Source: Streptomyces sp. NBC_00341 (GTDB lineage: Bacteria; Actinomycetota; Actinomycetes; Streptomycetales; Streptomycetaceae). Taken from it: a stretch of 64,000 nucleotides of DNA. A program made the translations under genes and the position numbers. The DNA is taken from assembly GCF_041435055.1 (NCBI RefSeq), contig NZ_CP108002.1:2108001-2172000 (forward strand), in the 5' to 3' direction. The notes under the pieces are model-generated. The model did no database searches and was not told the origin of the DNA. It saw nothing but the letters and a program-made list of their open reading frames with translations. Below, in pieces: positions 30,048 through 39,030 of this stretch. How positions within the stretch are numbered: position 1 is the stretch's first letter; each line of letters starts with the position of its first letter.

Positions 30048-31766
30048 TCATCCCTGACTGTTGTTCTCGTGGGTGGGGGCGCGGTGGGCGGCGCTCTCGT
30101 GTCCCATGGACCGCTCGATGGCCTCGCGCAGGACCACCCGGTCGTCGAAGGGGCGCACGACGCCGTGGATGTCCTGGCCCTGCTCGTGGCCCTTGCCCGC
30201 GACGATCACGGTGTCGCCCGGCCCGGCCCGACCGACCGCGGCGGCGATGGCGGCGGCCCGGTCGGCGTCGACCAGGACGTCGCCGCGTTCGTGCACCGGC
30301 ACTTCCGCGGCGCCCGCGAGCATGGCGGCCAGGATGCCGAGGGGGTCCTCCGAGCGGGGGTTGTCGGAGGTCAGCACGGCGGTGTCGGAGAGCCGGGCGG
30401 CGGCCGCTCCCATCGGGCCGCGCTTGGTGGTGTCGCGGTCGCCGCCGCAGCCGAGGACGATGTGCAGCTTGCCCTCCGTGACCCGCTGGAGGGAGCGGAG
30501 CACCGATTCGACGGCGTCGGTCTTGTGCGCGTAGTCGACGAGCGCGAGATACGGCTGTCCGACGTCGATCCGCTCCAGCCGGCCGGGCACCCCGGGCACG
30601 ACGGCGACGCCGTCGGCCGCGATCTGCGGGTCGATGCCCGCGACGGCGAGGGTGACGATCGCGGCCAGGGTGTTGGCGACGTTGAACGGTCCGGGCAGCG
30701 GGGCCCTGGCGGTGGCCCGTTCGTCCTTGGGGCTGACGACCGTGAAGGTGGAGCCGAGCCGGCCGACCTCGACGTCCTCGGCCCGCCAGTCGGCGTCCGG
30801 GTGGCCCTCCGCGGAGAAGGTGGTGATCGGGACCGACGCCTCGGTGATCAGCCTGCGGCCGTACTCGTCGTCGAAGTTGACGACGCCCTGCCTGCTGCGC
30901 TGCGGGGTGAACAGCCGCGCCTTGGCCTGGAAGTAGTCCTCCATGCCGGAGTGGAACTCCATGTGCTCCGGGCTGAGGTTGTTGAAGACGGCGACGTCGA
31001 AGACGCAGCCGTCGACCCGGCCGAGCACCAGGGCGTGGCTGGAGACCTCCATGGTCACCGCGTCGGCGCCGCGCTCGCGCATGACGGCGAGCAGGGCCTG
31101 CAGGTCGGTGGCCTCGGGCGTGGTCCGCTCGGACTTGATGCGCTCGTCGCCGATCCGCATCTCCACGGTGCCGATCAGGCCCGTGCTGCGCCCTGCGCCG
31201 CGGAAACCGCCCTCGATGAGGTAGGCGGTGGTGGTCTTGCCGGAGGTCCCGGTGATGCCGATCTGGAGCAGGTCCGTGCCGGGGTGCCCGTAGATCTCGG
31301 CGGCGAGTTCGCCCATCCGGCCGCGCGGGTCCTCGATGACCAGCACCGGGAGTCCGGTGGCGGCGGCGCGTTCGGCGCCCGCCGGGTCGGTGAGGATGGC
31401 GGCGGCGCCGAGGCCGGCCGCCTGGGCGGTGAAGTCGGCGCCGTGCAGGCGGGCGCCGGGCAGGGCCGCGTACACGTCTCCGGGGCGTACGGCCCGGGAG
31501 TCGTGGGTGATGCCGGTGACTTCGCCGGTACCCGGCGGTTCGACTCCCAGCCGGGCGGCCAGATCGGCGATGGAGGTCGGCCGCAGCCGATCCGGGCGGG
31601 GCGCTCCCGGGTAGTTCACAGGGGCGTCCTTCTGGGTGGTTCGGGACTGTTCAGCGTGGGACACGGCGGTGAGCGTACCGGGAGCACCCGGCCTCTCGCG
31701 AAGTGAGGGGCCGGGGCCGTGGTGGTTCCCGTTCCGGTTCCCTGGATCAGGGGTGATGGTTGTCAC
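30048..31766 (-). CDS. murE: MurE, UDP-MurNAc-tripeptide synthetase
   Basis: A 572-residue Mur ligase that adds the third stem residue, probably LL-diaminopimelate in Streptomyces. ATP loop: GITGTSGKTTTAYLI. THDSRAVRPGDVYAAL, NLSPEHMEFH and the amino-acid pocket region TSDNPRSEDP are visible; the DNPR motif points to diaminopimelate rather than lysine. GTG 31766 has GGGGAG 8 nt upstream and lies 18 bp after ftsI. It gives a disordered extension of about 55 residues; GTG codons nearer the core are alternatives. Confidence 0.93.
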   Translation of the reverse strand: MTTITPDPGNRNGNHHGPGPSLRERPGAPGTLTAVSHAEQSRTTQKDAPVNYPGAPRPDRLRPTSIADLAARLGVEPPGTGEVTGITHDSRAVRPGDVYAALPGARLHGADFTAQAAGLGAAAILTDPAGAERAAATGLPVLVIEDPRGRMGELAAEIYGHPGTDLLQIGITGTSGKTTTAYLIEGGFRGAGRSTGLIGTVEMRIGDERIKSERTTPEATDLQALLAVMRERGADAVTMEVSSHALVLGRVDGCVFDVAVFNNLSPEHMEFHSGMEDYFQAKARLFTPQRSRQGVVNFDDEYGRRLITEASVPITTFSAEGHPDADWRAEDVEVGRLGSTFTVVSPKDERATARAPLPGPFNVANTLAAIVTLAVAGIDPQIAADGVAVVPGVPGRLERIDVGQPYLALVDYAHKTDAVESVLRSLQRVTEGKLHIVLGCGGDRDTTKRGPMGAAAARLSDTAVLTSDNPRSEDPLGILAAMLAGAAEVPVHERGDVLVDADRAAAIAAAVGRAGPGDTVIVAGKGHEQGQDIHGVVRPFDDRVVLREAIERSMGHESAAHRAPTHENNSQG

Positions 31767-31784
31767 TGGAGGGTCTCCCCGAGT

Positions 31785-33770
31785 TCACTCGCCGGGTTTG
31801 AAGGACACCGGCAGCCTGGCCGGCTCGCTGCCGGAGGGTGCGGTCTGAAGCGTCTTGAGCGCGAATTCCATGACCTGCTTGTAGATGGGCCCGCAGATCT
31901 GGCCGCCGAAGTAGCCGCCCTTGGTGGGGTTCTGGATCGCACAGTAGACGGTGATCTGGGGGTTGTCGGCGGGGGCGAAACCGGCGAAGGAGGCGGTGTA
32001 GCCGTGGTAGCCGCCGCGTACCGGATCGACCCGGTTGGCCGTACCGGTCTTGCCCGCGACCCGGTAGCCGGGGATCTTGGCCTGGGTTCCGGTGCCCTCC
32101 TGGTCGCCGACCACCGACTCCAGCATCTTCGCGAGTGTCTTCGCCGTCTTCTCGCTGACCACCCGGGACTGCTCGGGGGCGTCCGCGGTGGTGAAGCGGC
32201 CGTCGGCCCCCTTGGTGCCGCGCACCAGGGTGGGTGCGATCCGGACCCCGCCGTTGGCGATCGTGGAGTAGATCGAGGCGGCCTGCATGGCGTTGAGCGA
32301 GAGCCCCTGGCCGAACGGGATCGTGTACTGCTGCGAGGTCGACCAGTCCTGCGGTTTGGCGAGGATGCCGGGGGTCTCACCCGGGTAGCCGAGTCCGGTC
32401 GGTGAGCCGATGCCGAACTTGCGCAGGTAGGAGTAGAGCGTCTTGTTGGCCTGGGCCTGCGTCTTGCCGAGCTGTCCGGCGGCCAGGATGGTGCCGATGT
32501 TGCTGGACTTGGCGAGTACGCCGTTGAGCGTCAGGGACCAGGTGGGGTGGTCGATGTCGTCCTTGAAGAGCCGGTCGCCGCGGTGCAGCCGGTTGGGGAC
32601 GGTGACGTGGGTGCCGGGGGTGGCGGCCCCCTCCTCCAGCACTGCGGCCATGGACATGACCTTGCTGGTGGAGCCGGGCTCGTACACGTCCTGGAGCGCG
32701 GCGTTGCCCAGGGACGCGGCGTCGGCCTGCGAGAGGTCGTTGGGATCGAATCCGGGGGCGTTGGCCATGGCGAGCACCTCGCCGGTCCGGGTGTTCTGGA
32801 CGACGACGTAGCCTCGGTCGGCCTTGGACTTCTCCACCTGTTCGGAGATGGCCTTCTGGGCCGCCCACTGGATGTCGCGGTCAATGGTGAGCTCGATGTC
32901 GGAGCCCGCGACGGCCGGGACCTCCTTGGTGCCCGCGGTGGGCACCCGGCGGCCTCCGGACTGGGCGTACTTGATCGTGCCGTCCTCGCCCGCCAGCTCC
33001 TTGTCCAGCTGCGATTCGAGGCCGCCCGCGCCCTTGCCCTCCGCGTTGACGTAGCCCAGTATCCCGGCGGCGAGCCCGCCGTTGGGGTAGACCCGCTTGG
33101 TGGTCGCCTCCTGGAAGACACCGGCGAGCACGTTGGCGCCGGGGCCGCCGGCCGCCTTGTCCTTGGCCGCCTTCTCCGCGAAGACCGACTTGAGGTCCTT
33201 GATCTGCTTCCAGACCTGCGGGGTCTGCCGGCGGGCGAGCACGGCGTACCGGCTCTTGGGCTTCGCGAGCTTCTTGGTCAGCTCTGCGGCGTCGGCGCCG
33301 AGGATGGGCGCGAGCAGGGCGGCCGCCTGCTGGGGGGCGTCCGGGGCCTTGCTGTCGGCCGGGGTGAACATCTTGGGGTCGGCGGTGATGTCGTACGCGT
33401 CGACGCTGGTGGCCAGCGCGATGCCGCTGCGGTCGGTGATCTCGCCGCGCTCGGCGGCGACGGTGTAGCTGAGGTAGCGGTTCTTGTCCGCCTTGGCGGC
33501 GTACGCGTTGGCGTCGACGGCCTGGACCTGGAGGAGCCGGACGACGAACGCGATCATGACGAGCGTCAGGGCGAGGCTGACCAGCCGGAGCCGGGGGCGC
33601 GGGCTGCCGAGCCGCAGCGGGCGGCCGGAGCGGGCGCGCGGGGCCGGCCGGCGCGCGGCCGGCGCGGACCGCCGTCGCGCGTCGGGGCGGGGCCGTCCGG
33701 AGCGGGGCGCCGCGCCGCGGGGGCGCGCCGGGCCGGGGACCCGGCGGCGCGGGGGTTCCTTGGAGGGCAC
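31785..33770 (-). CDS. ftsI: FtsI/PBP3, septal class B penicillin-binding protein
   Basis: A 661-residue transpeptidase that crosslinks septal peptidoglycan. A basic, Arg/Pro/Ala-rich cytoplasmic tail of about 60 residues precedes one membrane helix (61-80), the PBP dimerisation domain (about 95-290) and the transpeptidase domain. Active-site motifs: STSK with nucleophile Ser367, SSN, and KTGT starting at Lys574. GTG 33770 is preceded by AGGTGA and lies 4 bp after ftsL. Confidence 0.96.
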   Translation of the reverse strand: MPSKEPPRRRVPGPARPRGAAPRSGRPRPDARRRSAPAARRPAPRARSGRPLRLGSPRPRLRLVSLALTLVMIAFVVRLLQVQAVDANAYAAKADKNRYLSYTVAAERGEITDRSGIALATSVDAYDITADPKMFTPADSKAPDAPQQAAALLAPILGADAAELTKKLAKPKSRYAVLARRQTPQVWKQIKDLKSVFAEKAAKDKAAGGPGANVLAGVFQEATTKRVYPNGGLAAGILGYVNAEGKGAGGLESQLDKELAGEDGTIKYAQSGGRRVPTAGTKEVPAVAGSDIELTIDRDIQWAAQKAISEQVEKSKADRGYVVVQNTRTGEVLAMANAPGFDPNDLSQADAASLGNAALQDVYEPGSTSKVMSMAAVLEEGAATPGTHVTVPNRLHRGDRLFKDDIDHPTWSLTLNGVLAKSSNIGTILAAGQLGKTQAQANKTLYSYLRKFGIGSPTGLGYPGETPGILAKPQDWSTSQQYTIPFGQGLSLNAMQAASIYSTIANGGVRIAPTLVRGTKGADGRFTTADAPEQSRVVSEKTAKTLAKMLESVVGDQEGTGTQAKIPGYRVAGKTGTANRVDPVRGGYHGYTASFAGFAPADNPQITVYCAIQNPTKGGYFGGQICGPIYKQVMEFALKTLQTAPSGSEPARLPVSFKPGE

Positions 33771-33774
33771 TGCG

Positions 33775-34365
33775 TCACCTGCCGGGGCTCGAGGAGGTCT
33801 GGTCTGCCGGGGTACGCGGGGCCGCCGGGGTGCTCGGCGCGGCCGGGCCGGGGCCGGCGGCGGAGGTGCTCGGTCCGGTGGCCGCGCTGCCCGACGGGGT
33901 GGGGGCGCCGGACGCGGGCGAACCGGAGGGGGTCGCCGCGCTCGCGGGGGGCTGCGGCGGCGCGATGGTCTTCTGCGGGGGCGCGGGGGCCGGTTCCGAG
34001 GTGGCGGCGGAGGGCACGCCGCGGACCTTGCCGTCGGGGCCGAGGAAGACGGGGCTGCCGCCGGGGACCATGCCCAGTTCCCGGGCCCGCCGGGCGAGCG
34101 CGTCGGGTTCTGCGGAGCTGTCCACGTCGTGCTGGAGCGCCTGCTGCTCGTCGGTCAGGTCGGTGGTGCGCTTCTTCAGCTCGCTCAGCCGGAACGATCC
34201 TTCGTTGAGCGCGGAGTTGAGCACGAGCAGGGTGATCAGGCCGCCGCCCAGGAGCAGGACGACCAGCAGGACGAAGGGGGTCCGGGCGGCGTTGCTCGGC
34301 CCGGCCGGCATCAGCCGGGTGAGCCGTGCGGCACGCCCTTTCAACTGCCCGGCCGCTTTGCTCAC
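33775..34365 (-). CDS. ftsL: FtsL-like septum formation protein
   Basis: A 196-residue bitopic protein with one membrane helix (about residues 31-52: FVLLVVLLLGGGLITLLVLN), then a leucine-zipper-like coiled coil to about 95 ending in ARELGMVPGGSPVF. A Pro/Ala/Ser-rich tail of about 80 residues is longer than in most FtsL proteins. Position between rsmH and ftsI supports FtsL, the partner of FtsQ and of the FtsW-FtsI complex. Confidence 0.88.
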   Translation of the reverse strand: MSKAAGQLKGRAARLTRLMPAGPSNAARTPFVLLVVLLLGGGLITLLVLNSALNEGSFRLSELKKRTTDLTDEQQALQHDVDSSAEPDALARRARELGMVPGGSPVFLGPDGKVRGVPSAATSEPAPAPPQKTIAPPQPPASAATPSGSPASGAPTPSGSAATGPSTSAAGPGPAAPSTPAAPRTPADQTSSSPGR

Positions 34366-34414
34366 CGCACCGCCCCGTCCCTCGGCCCTGTCAGCCCGCC
34401 GGGGTCCCGGGGGC

Positions 34415-35380
34415 TCATCGCTCCTCCGCCCTGATCCGCTGGGCGCCTCGCAGCCGGGCGGGGGCGGCGCGCCGGTTCTCGGCGACCTCCTCCTCCGTGG
34501 GCAGCTCCGCGCCCCGGGTCAGCAGCTTCAGCCGGGGCTGGTAGCGCTCGGGGACGACGGGCAGCCCGGCCGGAGCGGTGTTGGCGGCGCCCGCCGCGAG
34601 CACCTGCTTGACCAGCCGGTCCTCCAGCGAGTGGTACGAGAGGACGGCGATGCGCCCGCCCACGGCGAGGCTCCGTACCGCGGCCGGGATCGCCCGTTCC
34701 AGCACGGTCAGTTCGCCGTTGACCTCGATGCGCAGGGCCTGGAAGGTGCGTTTGGCGGGGTTGCCGCCGGTGCGCTTGGCGGCCTGCGGCAGTGAGTCGC
34801 GGATCAGCTCGACGAGCCGGGCGCTGTTGCTGAAGGGTTCCTTCTCGCGCTCGCGGACGACGGCGGAGACGATCCGCTTGGCCTGCTTCTCCTCGCCGTA
34901 CGCCCGCAGGATCCGGACCAGTTCGCCGGGCGGATAGGTGTTGAGGACCTCGGCGGCGCCCATGCCGGTCGTCTGGTCCATGCGCATGTCGAGCGGGGCG
35001 TCCTGGGCGTACGCGAACCCGCGCTCCGCCTCGTCCAGCTGCATGGAGGAGACGCCGAGGTCGAACAGGACCCCCTGGACCTCGGGGACGCCGAGCCGGT
35101 CGAGCACCTCGGGCAGTTCGTCGTAGACGGCGTGCACCAGGGTGGCGCGGTCGCCGTAGGGGGCGAGCCGCTCACCCGAGAGGCGCAGCGCCTCCTTGTC
35201 CCGGTCCAGCGCGATCAGCCGCGCGGTGGGGAAGGCCGAGAGCAGCGCCTCGCTGTGTCCGCCGAGGCCCAGCGTGCAGTCGACGACCACGGGCTGCTGC
35301 GGTCCCGGTGCCTCCAGAGCCGGGGCCAACAGGTCCAGGCACCGCTGGAGCATCACCGGGACGTGTCGGGTCTGGCTCAT
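34415..35380 (-). CDS. rsmH: RsmH, 16S rRNA m4C1402 methyltransferase
   Basis: A 321-residue SAM-dependent enzyme (MraW) that N4-methylates C1402 of 16S r[18 protein letters not shown] is the SAM loop; [42 protein letters not shown] and [13 protein letters not shown] are family motifs. ATG 35380 has GAGAGGG 6 nt upstream; the longer frame to 35527 is not conserved. It is the promoter-proximal gene of the dcw cluster, with no mraZ upstream. Confidence 0.96.
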   Translation of the reverse strand: MSQTRHVPVMLQRCLDLLAPALEAPGPQQPVVVDCTLGLGGHSEALLSAFPTARLIALDRDKEALRLSGERLAPYGDRATLVHAVYDELPEVLDRLGVPEVQGVLFDLGVSSMQLDEAERGFAYAQDAPLDMRMDQTTGMGAAEVLNTYPPGELVRILRAYGEEKQAKRIVSAVVREREKEPFSNSARLVELIRDSLPQAAKRTGGNPAKRTFQALRIEVNGELTVLERAIPAAVRSLAVGGRIAVLSYHSLEDRLVKQVLAAGAANTAPAGLPVVPERYQPRLKLLTRGAELPTEEEVAENRRAAPARLRGAQRIRAEER

Positions 35381-35781
35381 GCGCCCTCTCAGGCTCAGGT
35401 CCCGGGTGGCGGCACGTACGGCCTGGTCCCCGCCCGCTCGCGAAGGGGAGGTCCGCCGGCGCCGGGGAAGGGGCGTCAGCCGACCGGCGAGCGGGAGAGG
35501 GCCGGGCCGTACGTACGCCGCGCACACGGGGAAACTTCGGAATGTGCAGGGTGTCGGTAACTTCCCGTCACTTTAGACCGACCGGCAGTCGGTCCTGCTC
35601 CACCCTGCCATTCGATCGATTCCCGATCAATCAACCCGGCAGCGCGTCGGCCCTCCCTTTGTTCACCCGGCCGGGTGACCGGGAGTGAGGCTTGTGGGTT
35701 ACCTCACAACAAACCCCGTTGACGTTCTTTGTCCGCTTCCACGCCACGCCGGAGCGGTCGGGCCGGGCTAACGTCTTGTCC
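35381..35781. promoter_or_regulatory. Divergent rsmH / carbonic anhydrase control region
   Basis: This 401-bp region has no convincing gene and should hold the main dcw promoter and the carbonic anhydrase promoter. It contains a perfect 16-bp palindrome TCACCCGGCCGGGTGA (35663-35678), an inverted repeat GTGAGG/CCTCAC (35685-35690 and 35702-35707), and a GACCGAC/GTCGGTC pair near 35577-35595. These are candidate operators; the factors are unknown. Confidence 0.6.
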
Positions 35782-36345
35782 ATGTCGATTTCCGCGCATT
35801 CCCCCGCCGAGCCGTCCGCCCCCGCCGCAGGCCGGGCCAACTCCGGCGGTACGGTCACCGACCGCCTCGTCGATGCGAACGGCGAGTACGCCGCCGAGTT
35901 CAGCGATCCCGGCATGGACGCGAAGCCGGTGCTGCGCGTCGCCGTCGTCGCCTGCATGGACGCCCGGCTCGACCTGCACAAGGCGCTCGGCCTGGCGCTC
36001 GGTGACTGTCACACCATCCGCAACGCGGGCGGCGTGGTCACCGATGACGTGATCCGCTCGCTGACCATCAGCCAGCGGGCCCTCGGCACCCGCAGCGTGA
36101 TACTGATCCACCACACGAACTGCGGCATGGAGTCGATCACCGAGGAGTTCCGCCAGGAGCTCGAGGGCGAGGTCGGCCAGCGCCCGGTCTGGGCCGTGGA
36201 GGCCTACACCGACGCGGACCAGGATGTCCGGCAGTCGATCCAGCGGGTGCGCACCTCCCCGTTCCTGCTGCACAAGGACGACGTCCGAGGGTTTGTGTTC
36301 GACGTGACCACCGGTCTGCTGCGCGAGATCCTTCCGGCTTCCTGA
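35782..36345 (+). CDS. Beta-class carbonic anhydrase
   Basis: A 187-residue zinc enzyme interconverting CO2 and bicarbonate. Zinc ligands of the beta class are visible as C58-x-D60 in VVACMDARLD and H111-x-x-C114 in HHTNCGM; the Asp/Arg dyad follows in CMDAR. ATG 35782 is chosen; a GTG at about residue 25 would remove a Pro/Ala-rich leader. Its own promoter region is shared with rsmH, divergently. Confidence 0.9.
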   Translation: MSISAHSPAEPSAPAAGRANSGGTVTDRLVDANGEYAAEFSDPGMDAKPVLRVAVVACMDARLDLHKALGLALGDCHTIRNAGGVVTDDVIRSLTISQRALGTRSVILIHHTNCGMESITEEFRQELEGEVGQRPVWAVEAYTDADQDVRQSIQRVRTSPFLLHKDDVRGFVFDVTTGLLREILPAS

Positions 36346-36588
36346 CCTCAGGAAAGACCCTTTCGGGCATCGAAAAACCCGCCCAACCCGACATATCGGC
36401 CCCAGTTGTCCACAGGCGAGTGACACGAAGCGGTAACGGCAACAAGAATGCGGGTGTGACACCCCGGTCGGACACCGTCCGCCGAGGTGTCCGTATTTCG
36501 GGGTGGGCCGGGCCGTACAGGAGCACCGGACCGTGACTGGGGAATCCCGTGCTCCTGGTGAGCGTGGGGCAGGGCCGAGGAGGGCCGG

Positions 36589-37635
36589 GTGACGACCTAT
36601 GACGATCGAGCGAGCCTCACAGATCTGACCACCACAGCGGAGCGGGTGCGCAGGTCGGTGGAGAGTGTGATCGAGGGCAAGCCTGAGGTCGTACGGCTTT
36701 CGCTGACCGTGCTGCTCGCGGAGGGGCATCTGCTGATCGAGGATGTCCCCGGCGTCGGCAAGACCATGCTGGCCAAGGCGCTGGCGCGGTCCATCGACTG
36801 CTCGGTGCGGCGTATCCAGTTCACACCGGACCTGCTGCCCTCGGACATCACCGGGGTCTCCATCTTCGACCAGCAGCGCCGCGAGTTCGAGTTCAAACCG
36901 GGTGCGATCTTCGCCCAGATCGTGATCGGCGACGAGATCAACCGCGCCTCGCCCAAGACCCAGTCCGCGCTGCTGGAGTCGATGGAGGAGCGCCAGGTCA
37001 CGATCGACGGGCACTCCTACGAGCTGCCCGATCCCTTCATGGTCGTGGCCACCCAGAACCCGGTGGAGATGGAGGGCACGTATCCGCTGCCCGAGGCCCA
37101 GCGCGACCGGTTCATGGCCAGGGTGTCGATCGGCTACCCCAGCCCGGAGGCCGAGCTGCAGATGCTCGATGTGCACGGCGGCGTCTCGCCCCTGGACGAC
37201 CTCCAGCCGGTGGCACACGCACACGACATCGCGAAGCTGATCGAGGCCGTGCGCACGGTCCATGTCGCGGACGCGGTCCGCCGGTACGCGGTGCAGCTCG
37301 TCGGGGCGACCCGCAGCCATGCCGATCTCAGACTCGGCGCCTCGCCGCGCGCCACCCTGCACCTGCTGCGCGCGGCCAAGGCCACCGCGGCGCTGAGCGG
37401 GCGGGACTACTGCCTGCCGGACGACGTACAGGCACTGGCGGTCGCGGTGCTCGCACACCGGCTGCTGCCCACGGCCCAGGCCCAGCTGAACCGCCGTACC
37501 GCGGAGCAGGTCGTGCAGGAGATCCTCCAGCAGACCCCGGTGCCGACCGCCGCGGGCGGTGCGTCCGTCCCGGCCCCGCCGCATCAACCGGGCACCGCGT
37601 ACGACACCCGGCAGCCCGGCGTACGGCGGCTCTGA
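36589..37635 (+). CDS. MoxR-family AAA+ ATPase
   Basis: A 348-residue AAA_3 ATPase. Walker A: DVPGVGKTMLAKAL (about 52-65); Walker B: VIGDEINRASPKTQ; sensor: VVATQNPVEMEGTYPLPEAQ. MoxR ATPases act as chaperones maturing partner proteins. Here it is followed by DUF58 and transglutaminase genes with a 1-nt overlap, the classic MoxR operon in actinobacteria. GTG start at 36589. Confidence 0.93.
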   Translation: MTTYDDRASLTDLTTTAERVRRSVESVIEGKPEVVRLSLTVLLAEGHLLIEDVPGVGKTMLAKALARSIDCSVRRIQFTPDLLPSDITGVSIFDQQRREFEFKPGAIFAQIVIGDEINRASPKTQSALLESMEERQVTIDGHSYELPDPFMVVATQNPVEMEGTYPLPEAQRDRFMARVSIGYPSPEAELQMLDVHGGVSPLDDLQPVAHAHDIAKLIEAVRTVHVADAVRRYAVQLVGATRSHADLRLGASPRATLHLLRAAKATAALSGRDYCLPDDVQALAVAVLAHRLLPTAQAQLNRRTAEQVVQEILQQTPVPTAAGGASVPAPPHQPGTAYDTRQPGVRRL

Positions 37636-39020
37636 TGAGCGCCGGGGGGCCCACCGCGATGGACGACGGCGACGACAAGGGGGGCCTGCGGGCCGCTCTG
37701 AGCGGGCTGACCACCCGGGGCCGGTCCTTCCTCGCCGCCGGTATCGCCGCCGCGGTCTGCGCGTATGTGCTGGGCCAGGGGGATCTGCTGCGGGTCGGAC
37801 TGCTGCTCGCCGTGCTGCCGCTGGTCTGTGTGGCGGTGCTCTTCCGGACCCGGTACCGGGTCGCGGGGACCAGGCGGCTCTCGCCGTCCCGGGTGTCCGC
37901 GGGCACGGAGGCGCGGGTCCACCTGCGGATGGACAACGTCTCGCGGCTGCCCACCGGCCTGCTGATGCTTCAGGACCGGGTGCCGTACGTGCTCGGTCCC
38001 CGGCCCCGCTTCGTCCTGGACCGGGTGGAGGCGGGCGGCCGGCGCGAGGTGTCCTACCGGGTGCGGTCCGATCTGCGGGGACGCTATCCGCTCGGCCCGT
38101 TGCAGCTGCGGCTGAGCGATCCGTTCGGGATGTGCGAGCTGACGCGTTCGTTCACCGCGTACGACTCCCTCGTCGTCATACCCCGGACCGAACCGCTGCC
38201 GCCGGTGCGGCTGGCGGGCGAGTCCTCCGGGTACGGCGAGGGGCGGCAGCGGTCCCTGGCGCTGGCCGGCGAGGACGACGTGATCCCGCGCGGCTACCGG
38301 CACGGCGACGATCTGCGCCGCGTCCACTGGCGCTCGACCGCGCGCTACGGCGAGCTGATGGTGCGCCGTGAGGAGCAGCCGCAGCGGGCCAGATGCACGG
38401 TGCTGCTGGACACCCGGCAGATCGCCTACCAGGGGACGGGGCCCGACTCGGCGTTCGAGTGGGCGGTGTCCGGGGCAGCCTCCGCGCTGATGCACATGCT
38501 GGAACGGGGCTTCTCCGTCCGGCTCCTGACGGACGAGGGCAACGCGCTCCCGGTCGAGGGGGCGAGCGGATTCTCCGGCTCCGGCCAGGACCCGGCGGCC
38601 GCGGCCGGGCTGATGATGGACACCCTCGCCGAGGTGGACAACTCCGACGGGGGCGGTCTCTCCCGGGCGTACGACGTGCTGCGCGGCGGCAACGAGGGTC
38701 TGCTGATCGCCTTCCTGGGCGAACTGGACGAGGAGCAGGCGGCGGTGGCCGCCCGGATGCGGCAGCGCAGCGGTGGTGCCGTCGCCTTCGTACTGGACAG
38801 CGCCGCCTGGGTGCACGGTGAGTCGCCCGCCGCGGAGGAGGCGTCCGAACAGCGGCTGCGGCTGCTGCGCGAGTCGGGGTGGACGGCGGTCGCGGTGAAG
38901 CCCGGCACCGGACTCGCCGGGCTGTGGCAGCAGGCGAGCCATCTCGGTTCGCTCACCCAGTCCGCGGCCGTGGGCGGCTCGACGGGCGGTACGACAGGTT
39001 TCTCCGGTGGTTGGTCATGA
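37635..39020 (+). CDS. DUF58 domain protein of MoxR operon
   Basis: A 461-residue protein with two hydrophobic segments near residues 30-70 and the DUF58 core DVIPRGYRHGDDLRRVHWRSTAR around 215-240. The C-terminal part has a von Willebrand A-like arrangement. The function is not known beyond association with MoxR. The start codon overlaps the moxR stop (TGATG), so translation is coupled. Confidence 0.9.
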   Translation: MSAGGPTAMDDGDDKGGLRAALSGLTTRGRSFLAAGIAAAVCAYVLGQGDLLRVGLLLAVLPLVCVAVLFRTRYRVAGTRRLSPSRVSAGTEARVHLRMDNVSRLPTGLLMLQDRVPYVLGPRPRFVLDRVEAGGRREVSYRVRSDLRGRYPLGPLQLRLSDPFGMCELTRSFTAYDSLVVIPRTEPLPPVRLAGESSGYGEGRQRSLALAGEDDVIPRGYRHGDDLRRVHWRSTARYGELMVRREEQPQRARCTVLLDTRQIAYQGTGPDSAFEWAVSGAASALMHMLERGFSVRLLTDEGNALPVEGASGFSGSGQDPAAAAGLMMDTLAEVDNSDGGGLSRAYDVLRGGNEGLLIAFLGELDEEQAAVAARMRQRSGGAVAFVLDSAAWVHGESPAAEEASEQRLRLLRESGWTAVAVKPGTGLAGLWQQASHLGSLTQSAAVGGSTGGTTGFSGGWS

Positions 39021-39030
39021 GGGGACGGGC

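Noticed and set aside
35381..35781. An mraZ gene at the head of the dcw cluster
   Set aside because: No frame of suitable length with MraZ motifs exists between rsmH and the carbonic anhydrase gene.
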